Shown here piece by piece: positions 34,483 through 43,358 of a stretch of DNA of 64,000 bases (positions are counted from its first letter, which is position 1; each line of letters begins with the position of its first letter). The notes under the pieces were generated by a model. The model saw nothing but the letters and a program-made list of their open reading frames with translations. It ran no database searches and was not told the DNA's origin. The stretch comes from Urechidicola croceus. GTDB taxonomy: Bacteria; Bacteroidota; Bacteroidia; Flavobacteriales; Flavobacteriaceae. Both the position numbers and the translations under genes were made by a program. The stretch lies in contig NZ_CP017478.1 of NCBI RefSeq assembly GCF_001761325.1, forward strand, positions 626,001 to 690,000. Direction: 5' to 3'.

Positions 34483-36255
34483 ATGCAATCTATTAGAAAC
34501 ATCGCTATTATAGCACACGTTGACCACGGTAAGACTACGTTGGTTGATAAAATTATTGACCAAGCAAAAATCTTGGATGATCGTAAAGAACGTACTGATT
34601 TATTGTTAGACAACAATGATTTAGAACGTGAACGTGGAATTACAATTCTATCGAAAAATGTTTCGGTTAATTATAAAGGCGTAAAAATTAATGTAATTGA
34701 TACACCTGGTCACGCGGATTTCGGTGGGGAAGTTGAACGTGTTCTTAAAATGGCTGATGGTGTTTTATTATTGGTTGATGCATTTGAAGGACCAATGCCA
34801 CAAACCCGTTTTGTATTAGGAAAAGCAATTGAACTAGGTTTAACTCCAATTGTAGTAGTTAATAAAGTAGATAAAGAAAATTGCACACCAGATTTAGTTC
34901 ATGAAAAAGTATTTGATTTAATGTTTGCTTTAGAAGCCTCAGAAGAGCAACTTGATTTCACTACAATATATGGTTCTGCTAAAAATGGTTGGATGAGTAC
35001 TGATTGGAAAAAAGAAAAAACAGATATTATTGATTTGTTAGACGCAGTTGTTGAATCAATTCCGGAAGCTCCATATAGAGAAGGTTCTCCTCAAATGCAA
35101 ATTACATCTTTAGATTTTTCTTCTTTTACTGGAAGAATTGCCATTGGTCGTGTTTTTAGAGGTGATTTGAAAATTGGCACTGATTATATGTTGTGTAAAG
35201 CAGATGGAACTCAGAAAAAAGTTCGTATCAAAGAATTACATGTGTTTGAAGGAATGGGCAAAGTATCGGTAGAAACAGTTAGATCTGGAGATATTTGTGC
35301 TATTACAGGAATTGAAGGTTTTGAAATTGGTGATACAATAGCAGATTTGGAAAATCCAGAAGCATTACCAAGAATTGAAGTAGATCAGCCTACAATGAGT
35401 ATGTTATTTACAATTAATAATTCTCCTTTCTTTGGTAAAGAAGGTAAATATGTTACTTCTCGTCACTTACGTGATCGTTTGTTTAAAGAATTAGAAAAAA
35501 ACTTAGCGCTTAGAGTAGAAACTACAGACTCAGAAGATAAATTCAATGTTTTTGGACGTGGAGTTTTACACTTATCGGTATTGATTGAAACAATGCGTAG
35601 AGAAGGATATGAATTACAAGTAGGTAGACCTCAAGTAATATTGAAAGATATTGATGGTGTAAAATCAGAACCATATGAAACTTTATCTATTGATGTTCCA
35701 GAAGATGTTGCTTCAAGAGCAATTAATTTGGTATCATTAAGAAAAGGTGATTTATTAATAATGGAACCGAAAGGGGATTTACAACACTTAGAATTTACTA
35801 TTCCATCAAGAGGATTGATTGGTTTACGTAATAAAATTTTAACAGCAACAGCTGGTGCAGCAATAATCAACCATAGATTTTCTGAATATGGTCCTTATAA
35901 AGGAGATTTTTCTGAAGATATTAAAGGTGCTATTGTATCTGCAGCAGCAGGTAAAGCAACTGCGTATGCTATTGACAGATTACAAGATAGGGGGAGATTC
36001 TTTATTGATATTAATGAAGAAATTTATATTGGACAAGTTGTTGGAGAAAATAGTAAATCAGAAGATATGGGTGTAAACTTAATCAAAGGGAAGCAATTAA
36101 CAAATATGCGTAAATCTGGTTCTGATGATGCAATGAAAATCGCTCCGAAAGTTAATTTTTCTTTAGAAGAATGTATGGAATATATTAAAGAAGATGAGTA
36201 TCTAGAAGTTACACCACTTAGTTTAAGAATGAGAAAAATTACTTTTAGACCATAA
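34483..36255 (+). CDS. typA: Ribosome-associated GTPase TypA/BipA
   Basis: A translational GTPase of 590 residues related to EF-G and LepA, which acts on the ribosome in large-subunit assembly and stress adaptation. G1 is [11 protein letters not shown]3 [13 protein letters not shown] and G4 NKVDKEN. Domain II begins near [19 protein letters not shown]. The C-terminal, BipA-specific domain carries [20 protein letters not shown]. An earlier out-of-frame ATG at 34476 is not used. A strong terminator follows. Confidence 0.96.
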   Translation: MQSIRNIAIIAHVDHGKTTLVDKIIDQAKILDDRKERTDLLLDNNDLERERGITILSKNVSVNYKGVKINVIDTPGHADFGGEVERVLKMADGVLLLVDAFEGPMPQTRFVLGKAIELGLTPIVVVNKVDKENCTPDLVHEKVFDLMFALEASEEQLDFTTIYGSAKNGWMSTDWKKEKTDIIDLLDAVVESIPEAPYREGSPQMQITSLDFSSFTGRIAIGRVFRGDLKIGTDYMLCKADGTQKKVRIKELHVFEGMGKVSVETVRSGDICAITGIEGFEIGDTIADLENPEALPRIEVDQPTMSMLFTINNSPFFGKEGKYVTSRHLRDRLFKELEKNLALRVETTDSEDKFNVFGRGVLHLSVLIETMRREGYELQVGRPQVILKDIDGVKSEPYETLSIDVPEDVASRAINLVSLRKGDLLIMEPKGDLQHLEFTIPSRGLIGLRNKILTATAGAAIINHRFSEYGPYKGDFSEDIKGAIVSAAAGKATAYAIDRLQDRGRFFIDINEEIYIGQVVGENSKSEDMGVNLIKGKQLTNMRKSGSDDAMKIAPKVNFSLEECMEYIKEDEYLEVTPLSLRMRKITFRP

Positions 36256-36277
36256 TAAATTAAGTATTTAAATAATT

Positions 36278-36313
36278 AAAAAAGCATCCATTTGATATGG
36301 ATGCTTTTTTTTG
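36278..36313 (+). terminator. Intrinsic terminator after typA
   Basis: Stem AAAGCATCCAT / ATGGATGCTTT with the loop TTGAT, followed by more T. Confidence 0.9.
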
Positions 36314-36821
36314 TTAAAACCTAACAGACATAATTTACTATTACTAATAAGTTTTTCATTATGTAAATTTTTGCTAAGTAATTTTATATTTTAAATACTA
36401 TTTAATAATGTTTTTTTTTTAAATCAATCAATTTAAGTTCCTTTTTAATCCGGAAATTTGAATATTAATTTAAATTTCATGGCTATTTCATGCAGTTTTT
36501 TATGTCAAAAACACACTATATGATGTTAGATTTTACTCAAAATCATCACTCATTTGTGTATATATTCATCCAAAATACCATAACTATCAACTATAACCCA
36601 ATAAAATTAAAATACTTTTTTTAGTATGTTTTGCGGGTTATTACTTATTATTCATATAATTAGAAATAAATTTAATATTACTTTTAATTAATTGAAAATA
36701 AGAGATGTAAGTATATCTTTTATCTTTACTTAATGTAACTTAATGTGTATTTATTCTTTTGTAAAGTATAACCCTTGAGATATAGTTAAAAATAAAAAAG
36801 TTAAAAAAGTTTCAAAAAAAT
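36314..36821. other. AT-rich non-coding stretch before the MarR gene
   Basis: No credible reading frame on either strand. At 36448 the word AATCCG, followed by an AT-rich stretch ending in AAATTTC, resembles the conserved core seen in the tandem hairpin repeats at 37.6-38.0 kb. Otherwise nothing recognisable. Confidence 0.5.
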
Positions 36822-36851
36822 TTGGTTGTATCTAAATATCTATTACATTTG
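36822..36851 (+). promoter_or_regulatory. Promoter of the MarR-family gene
   Basis: TTG at 36822-36824, a 19-base spacer and TACATTTG at 36844-36851 fit the flavobacterial consensus exactly. The start should be near 36857, inside the operator-like repeats. Confidence 0.75.
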
Positions 36852-36856
36852 TCATA

Positions 36857-36894
36857 ACAATTGTTGTATATACAATTGTTGTTCCCACAACAAT
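36857..36894. promoter_or_regulatory. Palindromic operator-like region overlapping the MarR start
   Basis: Three elements lie between promoter and start codon: two direct copies of ACAATTGTTGT (36857-36867, 36872-36882), the perfect palindrome TTGTATATACAA (36864-36875), and ATTGTTGT-TCCC-ACAACAAT (36875-36894), whose right arm runs into the ATG at 36893. TTGT/ACAA arms are common in MarR-family sites. Autorepression is inferred. Confidence 0.6.
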
Positions 36895-37345
36895 GAATAA
36901 TGAAAATGAAAAAAGAAAAAGTGTAAAATCCACTTTGCCTTTTCAAACGATAAATAATTTATTGTTTACAGGTAATTGGGTTTATGAAAAATCTGCAGAG
37001 CATTTAAAGCAATATGCTTTATCGGTTGAGCAGTATAACGTTCTTTTAATTTTGAATAATTTAAACGGGGAGCCAGCAAATCTCAGTACTATACAAGACA
37101 GTATGACTAGTAAAATGAGTAATACTACAAGATTAGTTGAAAAGTTAAGGCTTAAAGGTCTTTTAACTCGAGAACAATCTCTTGAAAATAGGAGGAAGGT
37201 TGAAATCAAAATAACCGAAAAGGGAAATTTGCTTTTAAATGAAATTGAGGAAACTCAACTGCGAAAAGAAAAAGAAATCGTTAAGAACCTTACCAAACGA
37301 GATCTGGAAACTCTAAATAAATTATTAAATAAACTTAGGTCGTAA
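36893..37345 (+). CDS. MarR-family transcriptional regulator
   Basis: A 150-residue winged-helix regulator. The dimerisation helices lie at both ends (LLFTGNWVYEKSAEHLKQYALS; LTKRDLETLNKLLNKLRS). The DNA-binding part covers about 45-110, including NLSTIQDSMTSKMSNTTRLVEKLRLKGLLTREQ and the wing NRRKVEIKITEKG. The ligand is unknown. It is the only ordinary gene in a 3.1-kb AT-rich island. Palindromes between promoter and start suggest it represses itself; a neighbouring target gene is not obvious. Confidence 0.9.
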   Translation: MNNENEKRKSVKSTLPFQTINNLLFTGNWVYEKSAEHLKQYALSVEQYNVLLILNNLNGEPANLSTIQDSMTSKMSNTTRLVEKLRLKGLLTREQSLENRRKVEIKITEKGNLLLNEIEETQLRKEKEIVKNLTKRDLETLNKLLNKLRS

Positions 37346-37386
37346 AATTATTTCTATGAAAAAGAAACAATAATCAAACCTAAGAG

Positions 37387-37469
37387 GGAAGCTGATATCG
37401 AAATGATAATTAAAAAAATAGAATTTATCTATGATATGGGTTATATAGGAACATTAAGATTCAGCTTCC
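37387..37469. repeat. Inverted repeat with a 65-base loop
   Basis: GGAAGCTGA (37387-37395) and TCAGCTTCC (37461-37469) are exact reverse complements. It starts 41 bases after the MarR stop. Too long a loop for a usual terminator, although an AT-rich tail follows. Confidence 0.45.
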
Positions 37470-37502
37470 TTATTTTAAATATAAAATATGTTCCCCACGA
37501 CA

Positions 37503-37864
37503 TGATTAGAGGTGTGTGTTTTTTATAGAGCACACCCTCGACATCAAAAAAGTGAAAAGTTAATGATAAAAAGTAAAGTAAGTAGTTATAAGTAAAGTGA
37601 ACCCCAATGAATGATTAGAGGAATGTGTCAAATAAAAAAAAGAAAATTAAGAGCAATCCGAAAACTGATTTTAATATTTCTTTTAGTAAAGTAAGTAAGT
37701 ACATATTTGGCACATCCTCAAAATCATTAACAAAAAAAAGTAAAGTAAGTAGTTATAAGTAAAGTAAACCCCCAATGAATGATTAGAGGAATGTGTCAAT
37801 AAAAAAATTAAGAGCAATCCGAAAACTGATTTTAATTTGATCAAAAGGCACATCCTCAAAATCA
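37503..37864 (+). repeat. Tandem array of three hairpin repeats
   Basis: Three copies share the fold TGAT-ta-GAGG-bulge-stem / CCTC-gap-ATCA. Copy A is 37503-37546 (stem GTGTG/CACAC, short loop). Copies B (37612-37726) and C (37780-37864) have ATGTGTC/GGCACAT and a long loop with GCAATCCG (37653, 37814) inside its own small AATC/GATT hairpin. The outer G-C pair of the stem in copy A is A-T in B and C, a compensatory change. Copies B and C lie in a direct repeat of period 167 bases that also includes GTAAAGTAAGTAGTTATAAG (37573, 37740). Family unknown; structured RNA or a mobile hairpin element are both possible. Confidence 0.75.
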
Positions 37865-37876
37865 TTAATCAAAAAC

Positions 37877-38012
37877 GAAAAGTAATAAGTTTAATTAAAA
37901 ATAATAGTAAGTAGTAAGTTAAGTTAAAGTGTAATTATAAGTAGTTGTTAAAAGTGTTCTTTTACAGTTAGAGAATGATAAGCAATCCGAAAATTAATTT
38001 GAAATTTCCTGA
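37877..38012 (+). repeat. Degenerate fourth repeat unit
   Basis: The segment repeats the AAGTA/GTAAGT words and the core AGCAATCCGAAAA (37981-37993) of the array upstream, but the GAGG/CCTC hairpin arms are lost. It ends about 50 bases before the start of the small exported peptide gene. Confidence 0.6.
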
Positions 38013-38059
38013 TTAAAAAGTTATAAACCTTTTAACACTACTTTATTAAAATCAAAAAG

Positions 38060-38254
38060 ATGAAAGCAAAAAACATTAGTATTGGTTTGACAGTAGTTTA
38101 TTCAATGATTACCATTGGTTTTCTTTCTCTGAACTGCTTTTTTGCGAATGACAAGCAACTTAACCCCAACAATGAAACCCCAAGAAAGTTAAATCCAGCT
38201 GTAATTGCTAGTGAATCAGTTATTGCCCCAAACAGTAATTCGTCACTTGATTAA
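38060..38254 (+). CDS. Possible small exported peptide, 64 residues
   Basis: The predicted product has a short basic start (MKAKN) and a hydrophobic stretch (about 6-29) ending in SLNCFFA, which could be a signal peptide with cleavage after FFA or a loose lipobox at C26. The remaining 35 residues are rich in Asn, Pro and Ser (NPNNETPRKLNPAVIASES). No family is recognised. It lies directly after the hairpin repeat array and begins at a good ATG. In such AT-rich DNA chance remains possible. Confidence 0.5.
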   Translation: MKAKNISIGLTVVYSMITIGFLSLNCFFANDKQLNPNNETPRKLNPAVIASESVIAPNSNSSLD

Positions 38255-39195
38255 TTGCAGCTGTTTTTATCTTAAAAAAAATAAAAATGAATAAAATAAT
38301 CCTCACAACATATAAAAAATAAATCGTGTGTCCCCACAACGATAGTTATGCAGACTTCTGATATTGGTTAATTAAAAAGTTTGTGTAGAAAAATAGCAGT
38401 CGCAATGCTTAAATAGGTTTAATGTCGTCCCCACAACGGTAGTATCTATCTAAGATATTATTACGACTGCTTTTTATATATTGTTATAGTAACTACAAAA
38501 TGAGTCCGACAACAAGAAGCTGTAATTTAATGTTTTAATAAAAAAGTGGGGAATGTTATAAACTAGAACAATAATATAAAAATTTCCTCATAAAAACAAT
38601 AATAGTGCCGAAAATAATTTCGAAGTAATTAACATTTTATAAACATTTTGTTAAATGATGGATAAATTACTGATAATTAAGTGTCTTACTAGTTAATAAT
38701 ACCAAATAAGCTTAATAAAAAAGAATAAAACAAAAGGCTTTAAAATCGCTATTGTATTACAAAAAAAAGAAATTGATAATCTAAGTCACCTCAATAAGGT
38801 CGTATTTCTTCAATATGGAAATTAAAATAACCAAAAACACTTTTTATATTTAGTTCCTAAATACATTATTTTTTTGGTTAATGTTAAGACGCTAAATGGA
38901 TTGTGTAAAACCTTCTTTATTAATGAATGTAGTAAAAATATTTACCTGTGTTTAATATTCAGAATATATAAAATCTATTCTTTATTTCTAAATATATGTA
39001 GTAATCTATTTTGTTTTTTAGTTATTGAAGCAGCAATAAACTTTAGTAATAAAATTAAATTCATCAAAATTAATAAGTAACTATCACAATTTTAAGTTTT
39101 TAAGTTTAGTGAAATTTGGAAAATTAGTTTTTTTTTACTATTTTTAAAACAGCATATAATTCAATATGTTATTCCCCACATGATTTGTATAATTA
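38255..39195. other. AT-rich non-coding stretch with TCCCCAC words and hairpins
   Basis: No convincing gene. Seen here: ATCGTGTG-TCCC-CACAACGAT (38328-38348); AGCAGTCG (38395-38402) pairing with CGACTGCT (38464-38471) and followed by T, enclosing CGTCCCCACAACG near 38423; GTGGGGAAT at 38546, an inverted copy of the TCCCCAC word; and ATTCCCCACATG near 39171. A 68-codon frame at 38874 starts with TTG and has biased AT-driven composition, so I do not call it. Confidence 0.5.
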
Positions 39196-39226
39196 ATTCA
39201 GTATATCTTTTTGAGAGATACTGAAT
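39196..39226 (+). repeat. Hairpin before the micro-ORF
   Basis: ATTCAGTATATCT and AGATACTGAAT pair except for a two-base bulge. It lies 16 bases before the 24-residue micro-ORF and could control its translation. Confidence 0.5.
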
Positions 39227-39242
39227 AATAAAGTTTCTAACT

Positions 39243-39317
39243 ATGGGATTTAAAAGAAGTTTAATTTTAGGTGTATTATTTGTAGCATTTTTCCTTTGTC
39301 TAGGTCTTCTTGCTTAA
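39243..39317 (+). CDS. Micro-ORF encoding a 24-residue hydrophobic peptide
   Basis: Predicted peptide: a basic start MGFKRS, then one transmembrane segment (about residues 7-24) of leucine, valine, phenylalanine and glycine. The ATG-to-TAA frame is compact and preceded by a stable hairpin. Single-span peptides like this include type I toxins and small subunits of membrane complexes; nothing in the sequence decides between these. Too short for sure calling. Confidence 0.4.
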   Translation: MGFKRSLILGVLFVAFFLCLGLLA

Positions 39318-39391
39318 TTTAAGCATAAGATTGTTTTAATGTTATTTATAAGTATTTGCATAATAGCGAAAAGGAATTATTTTGTTTAATT

Positions 39392-40075
39392 TTAATATAT
39401 TGAAACACCATTTTCATCAGTGGTAAGTACTTCACTCATATAATTAAACAATGGACGCATTTGGGCAAAAGTTTCATTAACTTTTAAATAGAAATTTTCT
39501 TTCAAAACATCTTCATCACTAATTTTTTTTACAACTAAATATTGTTTAAGTTGTAATAAATGTAAATCCTTATGATTTATATCAAATCCTCTTGGCACCG
39601 TTTTAAGACGATTACCTTTTAATTCACCAAAGTTTTTTATAAAATTAGAATCATTTAATATTATTTTTAATTCACTTGAATCAATAGATATTTCTTTTCT
39701 AATTCGTAATAAATCCTCTGAGTTGGGATTCCAAAAACCACCAGCAACAAAACAATTACCTGGTTCAATATGAAAATAATAACCACCTCGTAATAAGTTT
39801 GTTGCTCTTCTAAAGTAACCGCTAAAAAAAGTTTTGTATGGTGTTTTATCCTTTGAGAACCTAATATCACGATATATTCGATATACACTTTTTTTACCAG
39901 AAACCGTTTCAATCATATCATGTTTGGTCAATTCTTCTAGTGCCGAATCAGCAAAAGATATTACTGAAACATATTCTTTATCGAAAGTATCTTTGTGTTC
40001 TTGAAACCATTCTCTATTATTGTTACTTTTTAATTGATTTAAAAAATGAAAAGTCGACTTTTTTATAGTGCCCAT
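39392..40075 (-). CDS. DUF2461 family protein
   Basis: A 227-residue cytoplasmic protein of the DUF2461/TIGR02453 family, recognised by FLNQLKSNNNREWFQEHKDTFD near the start, YRIYRDIRFSKDKTPYKTFFSG in the middle and GGYYFHIEPGNCFVAGG. Function unknown; the family is widespread in bacteria and fungi. It is a single gene, divergent from the DUF2911 gene with 126 bases between them. Confidence 0.9.
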   Translation of the reverse strand: MGTIKKSTFHFLNQLKSNNNREWFQEHKDTFDKEYVSVISFADSALEELTKHDMIETVSGKKSVYRIYRDIRFSKDKTPYKTFFSGYFRRATNLLRGGYYFHIEPGNCFVAGGFWNPNSEDLLRIRKEISIDSSELKIILNDSNFIKNFGELKGNRLKTVPRGFDINHKDLHLLQLKQYLVVKKISDEDVLKENFYLKVNETFAQMRPLFNYMSEVLTTDENGVSIY

Positions 40076-40201
40076 GCTCGTATATTTTGCTCACAAATTA
40101 TTAAAAAAAATAAAATATTTTTTTGATTTTTAACATAATATTAAGGCTATAATTTTTAAGCCAAATTAACTTTACTTTAAATTAATCTAAACTAGCTAAT
40201 T

Positions 40202-41044
40202 ATGAATTTAAAAAAAATAATATTATTTATTGCAATTGGTATTCAATGCTCAATGTATGCTCAAATAATTAGACCACAAGCAAGTCCTGCTGCTACGATC
40301 AAGCAAACAGTTGGTCTTACTGATGTAACTATTGACTATAGCCGACCATTATTAAAAGGGAGAGATATGTTTCAAGACTTAACTAAGATAGGTAAAGTCT
40401 GGAGAACTGGTGCAAATATGTGTACTCAATTAACTCTTTCTGCAGATATTGATATTGAAGGGATTACAGTACCAGAAGGAAAATATAGCATTTATTCAAT
40501 TCCTGGAGAGGAATCTTGGAAGGTTATATTTAATAAAAAAATTTCTTGGGGTACTGAATATGATGAAAATCAAGATTTTATTAGGATAAATGTACCTTCG
40601 GTAAAATCAACAATAACTCATGAAAGTTTTACATTTTATTTTTCTGATGTTACTCAAAATAGTGCGAATTTAGGTTTTGTATGGGGAGATACTCAAGTGG
40701 AACTTAAGTTACATACAGATACTCATTCAACTATACTCGAATCTATTGAAACCACGATGAGTGATGAATCAAATGCAACTAATGGCGATTTTTATAATGC
40801 TGCTGATTATTACATAATTCATAAACTTGATTCTGAAAAGGCACTAAGATGGGCAAGTAAATATTTAGAAATTGAAAATGATAAGTACTGGGCACATGGT
40901 TTACAAGCAAATGCACTAGCATATGCTGGAAAATTTGTCGAAGCTATAGAATCTGCAAAAAAAACAATCGAATTGGCTAAAAATGCTAGAAATGAAGGGT
41001 ATGTAATTGAGTTTGAAAAGAAACTTACAGAGTGGGAGAAATAA
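40202..41044 (+). CDS. Exported DUF2911 family protein
   Basis: A 280-residue protein with a signal peptide (about 1-20, MNLKKIILFIAIGIQCSMYAQ). The DUF2911 domain (about 25-170) has IRPQASPAATIKQTVGLTDV, IDYSRPLLKGRDMF and VWRTGANMCTQLTLSADI. The C-terminal 100 residues are helical and look like two TPR-type repeats (NAADYYIIHKLDSEKALRWA; YWAHGLQANALAYAGKFVEA). Common in Bacteroidota; function unknown. Confidence 0.88.
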   Translation: MNLKKIILFIAIGIQCSMYAQIIRPQASPAATIKQTVGLTDVTIDYSRPLLKGRDMFQDLTKIGKVWRTGANMCTQLTLSADIDIEGITVPEGKYSIYSIPGEESWKVIFNKKISWGTEYDENQDFIRINVPSVKSTITHESFTFYFSDVTQNSANLGFVWGDTQVELKLHTDTHSTILESIETTMSDESNATNGDFYNAADYYIIHKLDSEKALRWASKYLEIENDKYWAHGLQANALAYAGKFVEAIESAKKTIELAKNARNEGYVIEFEKKLTEWEK

Positions 41045-41063
41045 AATTCATTACTTATATTCT

Positions 41064-41097
41064 AAAAAGATGCGTTATTAAACGCATCTTTTTTTAT
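41064..41097. terminator. Bidirectional terminator between DUF2911 and DoxX genes
   Basis: AAAGATGCGTT and AACGCATCTTT form a perfect stem with the loop ATTA; A-runs and T-runs on both sides let it serve the two convergent genes. Confidence 0.9.
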
Positions 41098-41111
41098 TGG
41101 TAAAAATAAGT

Positions 41112-41486
41112 TTAGTTTAACAATTCTCTATAATGATGTTTATAAGCATATAACATTATTATATTTAATATAAGCATTAAACCAGCCATCAATGTATTAT
41201 CAGGATCTAAAGTAACATGATATAAAACAGCATTAATTGAAACACTCATTAAAATGATCATCAATAGAGGTACATATTTATTAAAAAGTAATGATAAACC
41301 AGCAACAATTTCTACTATTGCAACTAAAGTTATTGTTTTGGTTGAAGTTAGGGCTCCAAAATAGTTTTGCATGTCTGCTGTCATTTCTCCAGGAGGTTGC
41401 ATCCAGTGGCCAAATTTATTTGCGCCAAAAAACACTAAAAATAATCCAAAAAAGATTCTAAGTACTAGTAAAACTTTTGAGTTCAT
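41112..41486 (-). CDS. DoxX-like membrane protein
   Basis: A 124-residue protein with four transmembrane segments (about 5-22, 48-66, 70-88, 96-114), typical of the DoxX family: VLRIFFGLFLVFFGANKFGHW at the start and VAIVEIVAGLSLLFNKYVPL in the middle. DoxX proteins are linked to quinone or thiosulfate oxidation in some organisms, but most members, including this one, have no assigned role. Single gene. Confidence 0.85.
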   Translation of the reverse strand: MNSKVLLVLRIFFGLFLVFFGANKFGHWMQPPGEMTADMQNYFGALTSTKTITLVAIVEIVAGLSLLFNKYVPLLMIILMSVSINAVLYHVTLDPDNTLMAGLMLILNIIMLYAYKHHYRELLN

Positions 41487-41634
41487 AATTGGTTAATAGT
41501 TTAAGTTAATAAGTATAAATATATAATTAATTTTTCAAATTAATAATTAATATGGCTTATAATTATCAATTTGATATTTGATTTCTTGTAATTAATGAAG
41601 TAAATTACACACTTTTAAATAATATTTTTGATTA

Positions 41635-42114
41635 ATGATTTATATTGTAATCGGTGTATCGGGTGTTGGAAAAACAACAATTGCAAAAGGGTTAGCAAGT
41701 AAGTTGAAAATTCCATTTTTCGATGCTGATGATTTTCATCCTAAACATAATGTAGAAAAAATGAAAAGGGGTTTCCCTTTAAATGATGATGACAGGGTAC
41801 CTTGGTTAGAGATTTTGGCAAATAAGACTTGTAATTGGAATAGAGGGCAGGGAGCAGTACTTGCTTGTTCTGCTTTAAAAGAAAAGTATAGACAAATAAT
41901 TCAGGGAGAGAATAAAGATGTAGTTTGGATTTTTTTAAATGCAAATTTCAAAGTTATTTCAGATAGATTGAAGGCAAGAGAAAATCATTTTATGAATCCA
42001 AAATTATTGCAATCACAATTTGATACTTTAGAGATTCCTAAATACGGTATTCATGTTGATGTTAATCAGTCAATAGATGATGTTCTAAGAGAAATACTTG
42101 AAAAGAATAGATAA
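41635..42114 (+). CDS. gntK: Gluconokinase (GntK type)
   Basis: ATP-dependent phosphorylation of gluconate to 6-phosphogluconate. The 159-residue P-loop kinase has Walker A GVSGVGKT at 7-14, the substrate segment FFDADDFHPKHNVEKMKRGFP, and the lid region SDRLKARENHFM. The usual length is 160-180. It stands at the edge of a sugar-use cluster; whether it belongs to the xylan locus or to separate gluconate use is unclear, and no gluconate permease is seen. Confidence 0.9.
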   Translation: MIYIVIGVSGVGKTTIAKGLASKLKIPFFDADDFHPKHNVEKMKRGFPLNDDDRVPWLEILANKTCNWNRGQGAVLACSALKEKYRQIIQGENKDVVWIFLNANFKVISDRLKARENHFMNPKLLQSQFDTLEIPKYGIHVDVNQSIDDVLREILEKNR

Positions 42115-42138
42115 TATTCTTTGAAAATTTTGAGATAC

Positions 42139-43224
42139 CTAGTTTAGGTAAATAGTTTTTCCAGTTTTTGCACTTTCTTTTGCAGCTTCTAAAATTTCGA
42201 CAACTATCATATTATTTTCTAATGAAGATAAGTCATTTTCTTCAATTTTAATTTTACCACGAATTATAGCTCCAAAATATGAAAAAGGATTATCAAAAGG
42301 TTTTAATCTACTTTCAATTTTAATTTGTTTTTCGTTTTCATCATTTTTAAGACGAATTCTCATATCAGAACCATTATCTGAAAATACATAGCCAGTTTCT
42401 CCATAGAGTTCCATATCTTTTCTATTAAATGGCCAATTCCAAGATGCTTGAATGATACCTTGTGTTTTTGAATATTGAAGAATTATGGTTGCATCATCAT
42501 CAACATTAGGATATAAATCTGGTTTAATTTGTTGAGTAAATGCAGTAACGGAAATTGGTTTTTCTCCATTCATAAACCAAGTAATTAAATTTGCACCATA
42601 GCATCCAAAATCAGTTAATGCTCCTCCGCCATTTTGAATTGGATCTAATAGCCAATCAAGGAATTCTTGATTTACCCCAATTTCAATCGGACCTTGATGA
42701 CCATCATGAACAACAATTTTTCTTAAATTTCCAATACTATCATTTTGAACTATTTCATATGCTTTATAATTTGTGGCATACCATGTAGTTTCATAATTTG
42801 TTAATAAATGAATATTATGTTTTTTTGCAAGGCTTTTCATTTTTAAAGCATGTTCATTACTCACAGCCAATGGTTTTTCTACCATTATATGAATTCCTAG
42901 AGGGGCAAATTTTTCAACAACTTCAAGGTGTTCATATATACTCCCAAATGCTGCCACTGCTTCAATATTTGATTTTTCAATCATTTCATCCATAGAATCA
43001 AAAACTATATCCATACTTAGATTATGCTGATCTGTATATCGTTTTGCCAAGTCTTTATTAGTTTCAACAATACCAACAATTTGAACATCATCATAATTTC
43101 CACCAAGTAGCCAATGAACATGAGTATGAGTTAAACCAACAACACCAATCCTTAATGGATTATCAACTTGTCCAAATGAAACTAAAGTATAAGCTGTCAA
43201 TAATATAAAAATTATTTTCTTCAT
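42139..43224 (-). CDS. Exported Gfo/Idh/MocA-family oxidoreductase
   Basis: A 361-residue NAD(P)-dependent oxidoreductase with a signal peptide (MKKIIFILLTAYTLVSFGQ). The Rossmann fold begins LRIGVVGLTHTHVHW; the catalytic lysine lies in MVEKPLAVSNEHAL. The C-terminal domain has the substrate-site segment QNGGGALTDFGCYGANL. Exported members of this family in Bacteroidota often act on sugars with a tightly bound cofactor; the substrate here is unknown. It is divergent from the receptor gene next to it. Confidence 0.88.
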   Translation of the reverse strand: MKKIIFILLTAYTLVSFGQVDNPLRIGVVGLTHTHVHWLLGGNYDDVQIVGIVETNKDLAKRYTDQHNLSMDIVFDSMDEMIEKSNIEAVAAFGSIYEHLEVVEKFAPLGIHIMVEKPLAVSNEHALKMKSLAKKHNIHLLTNYETTWYATNYKAYEIVQNDSIGNLRKIVVHDGHQGPIEIGVNQEFLDWLLDPIQNGGGALTDFGCYGANLITWFMNGEKPISVTAFTQQIKPDLYPNVDDDATIILQYSKTQGIIQASWNWPFNRKDMELYGETGYVFSDNGSDMRIRLKNDENEKQIKIESRLKPFDNPFSYFGAIIRGKIKIEENDLSSLENNMIVVEILEAAKESAKTGKTIYLN

Positions 43225-43358
43225 CTTTTCAATAATATTATTTACAAATATAAAATACTAGTAATAAAATCTTCGAATACTAAAAATATTTAGTTTTTAT
43301 TTAACATATCTACAAGAATTAATTATTACATTTACTTGATAATCAAATATTTGACGCT

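Noticed and set aside
37568-37870. CRISPR-like or integron attC-like array
   Set aside because: Repeat units are long (about 140-167 bases), contain internal hairpins and have no unique spacers of constant length; no GTTRRRY core, integrase or cas gene is present.
38874-39080. 68-residue reading frame with TTG start
   Set aside because: Composition is driven by AT-rich codons (Ile, Asn, Lys, Phe), no ATG, no promoter and no recognised motif.
36256-39391. Prophage or insertion element in the gene-poor island
   Set aside because: No integrase, transposase, phage gene or flanking target duplication is found.
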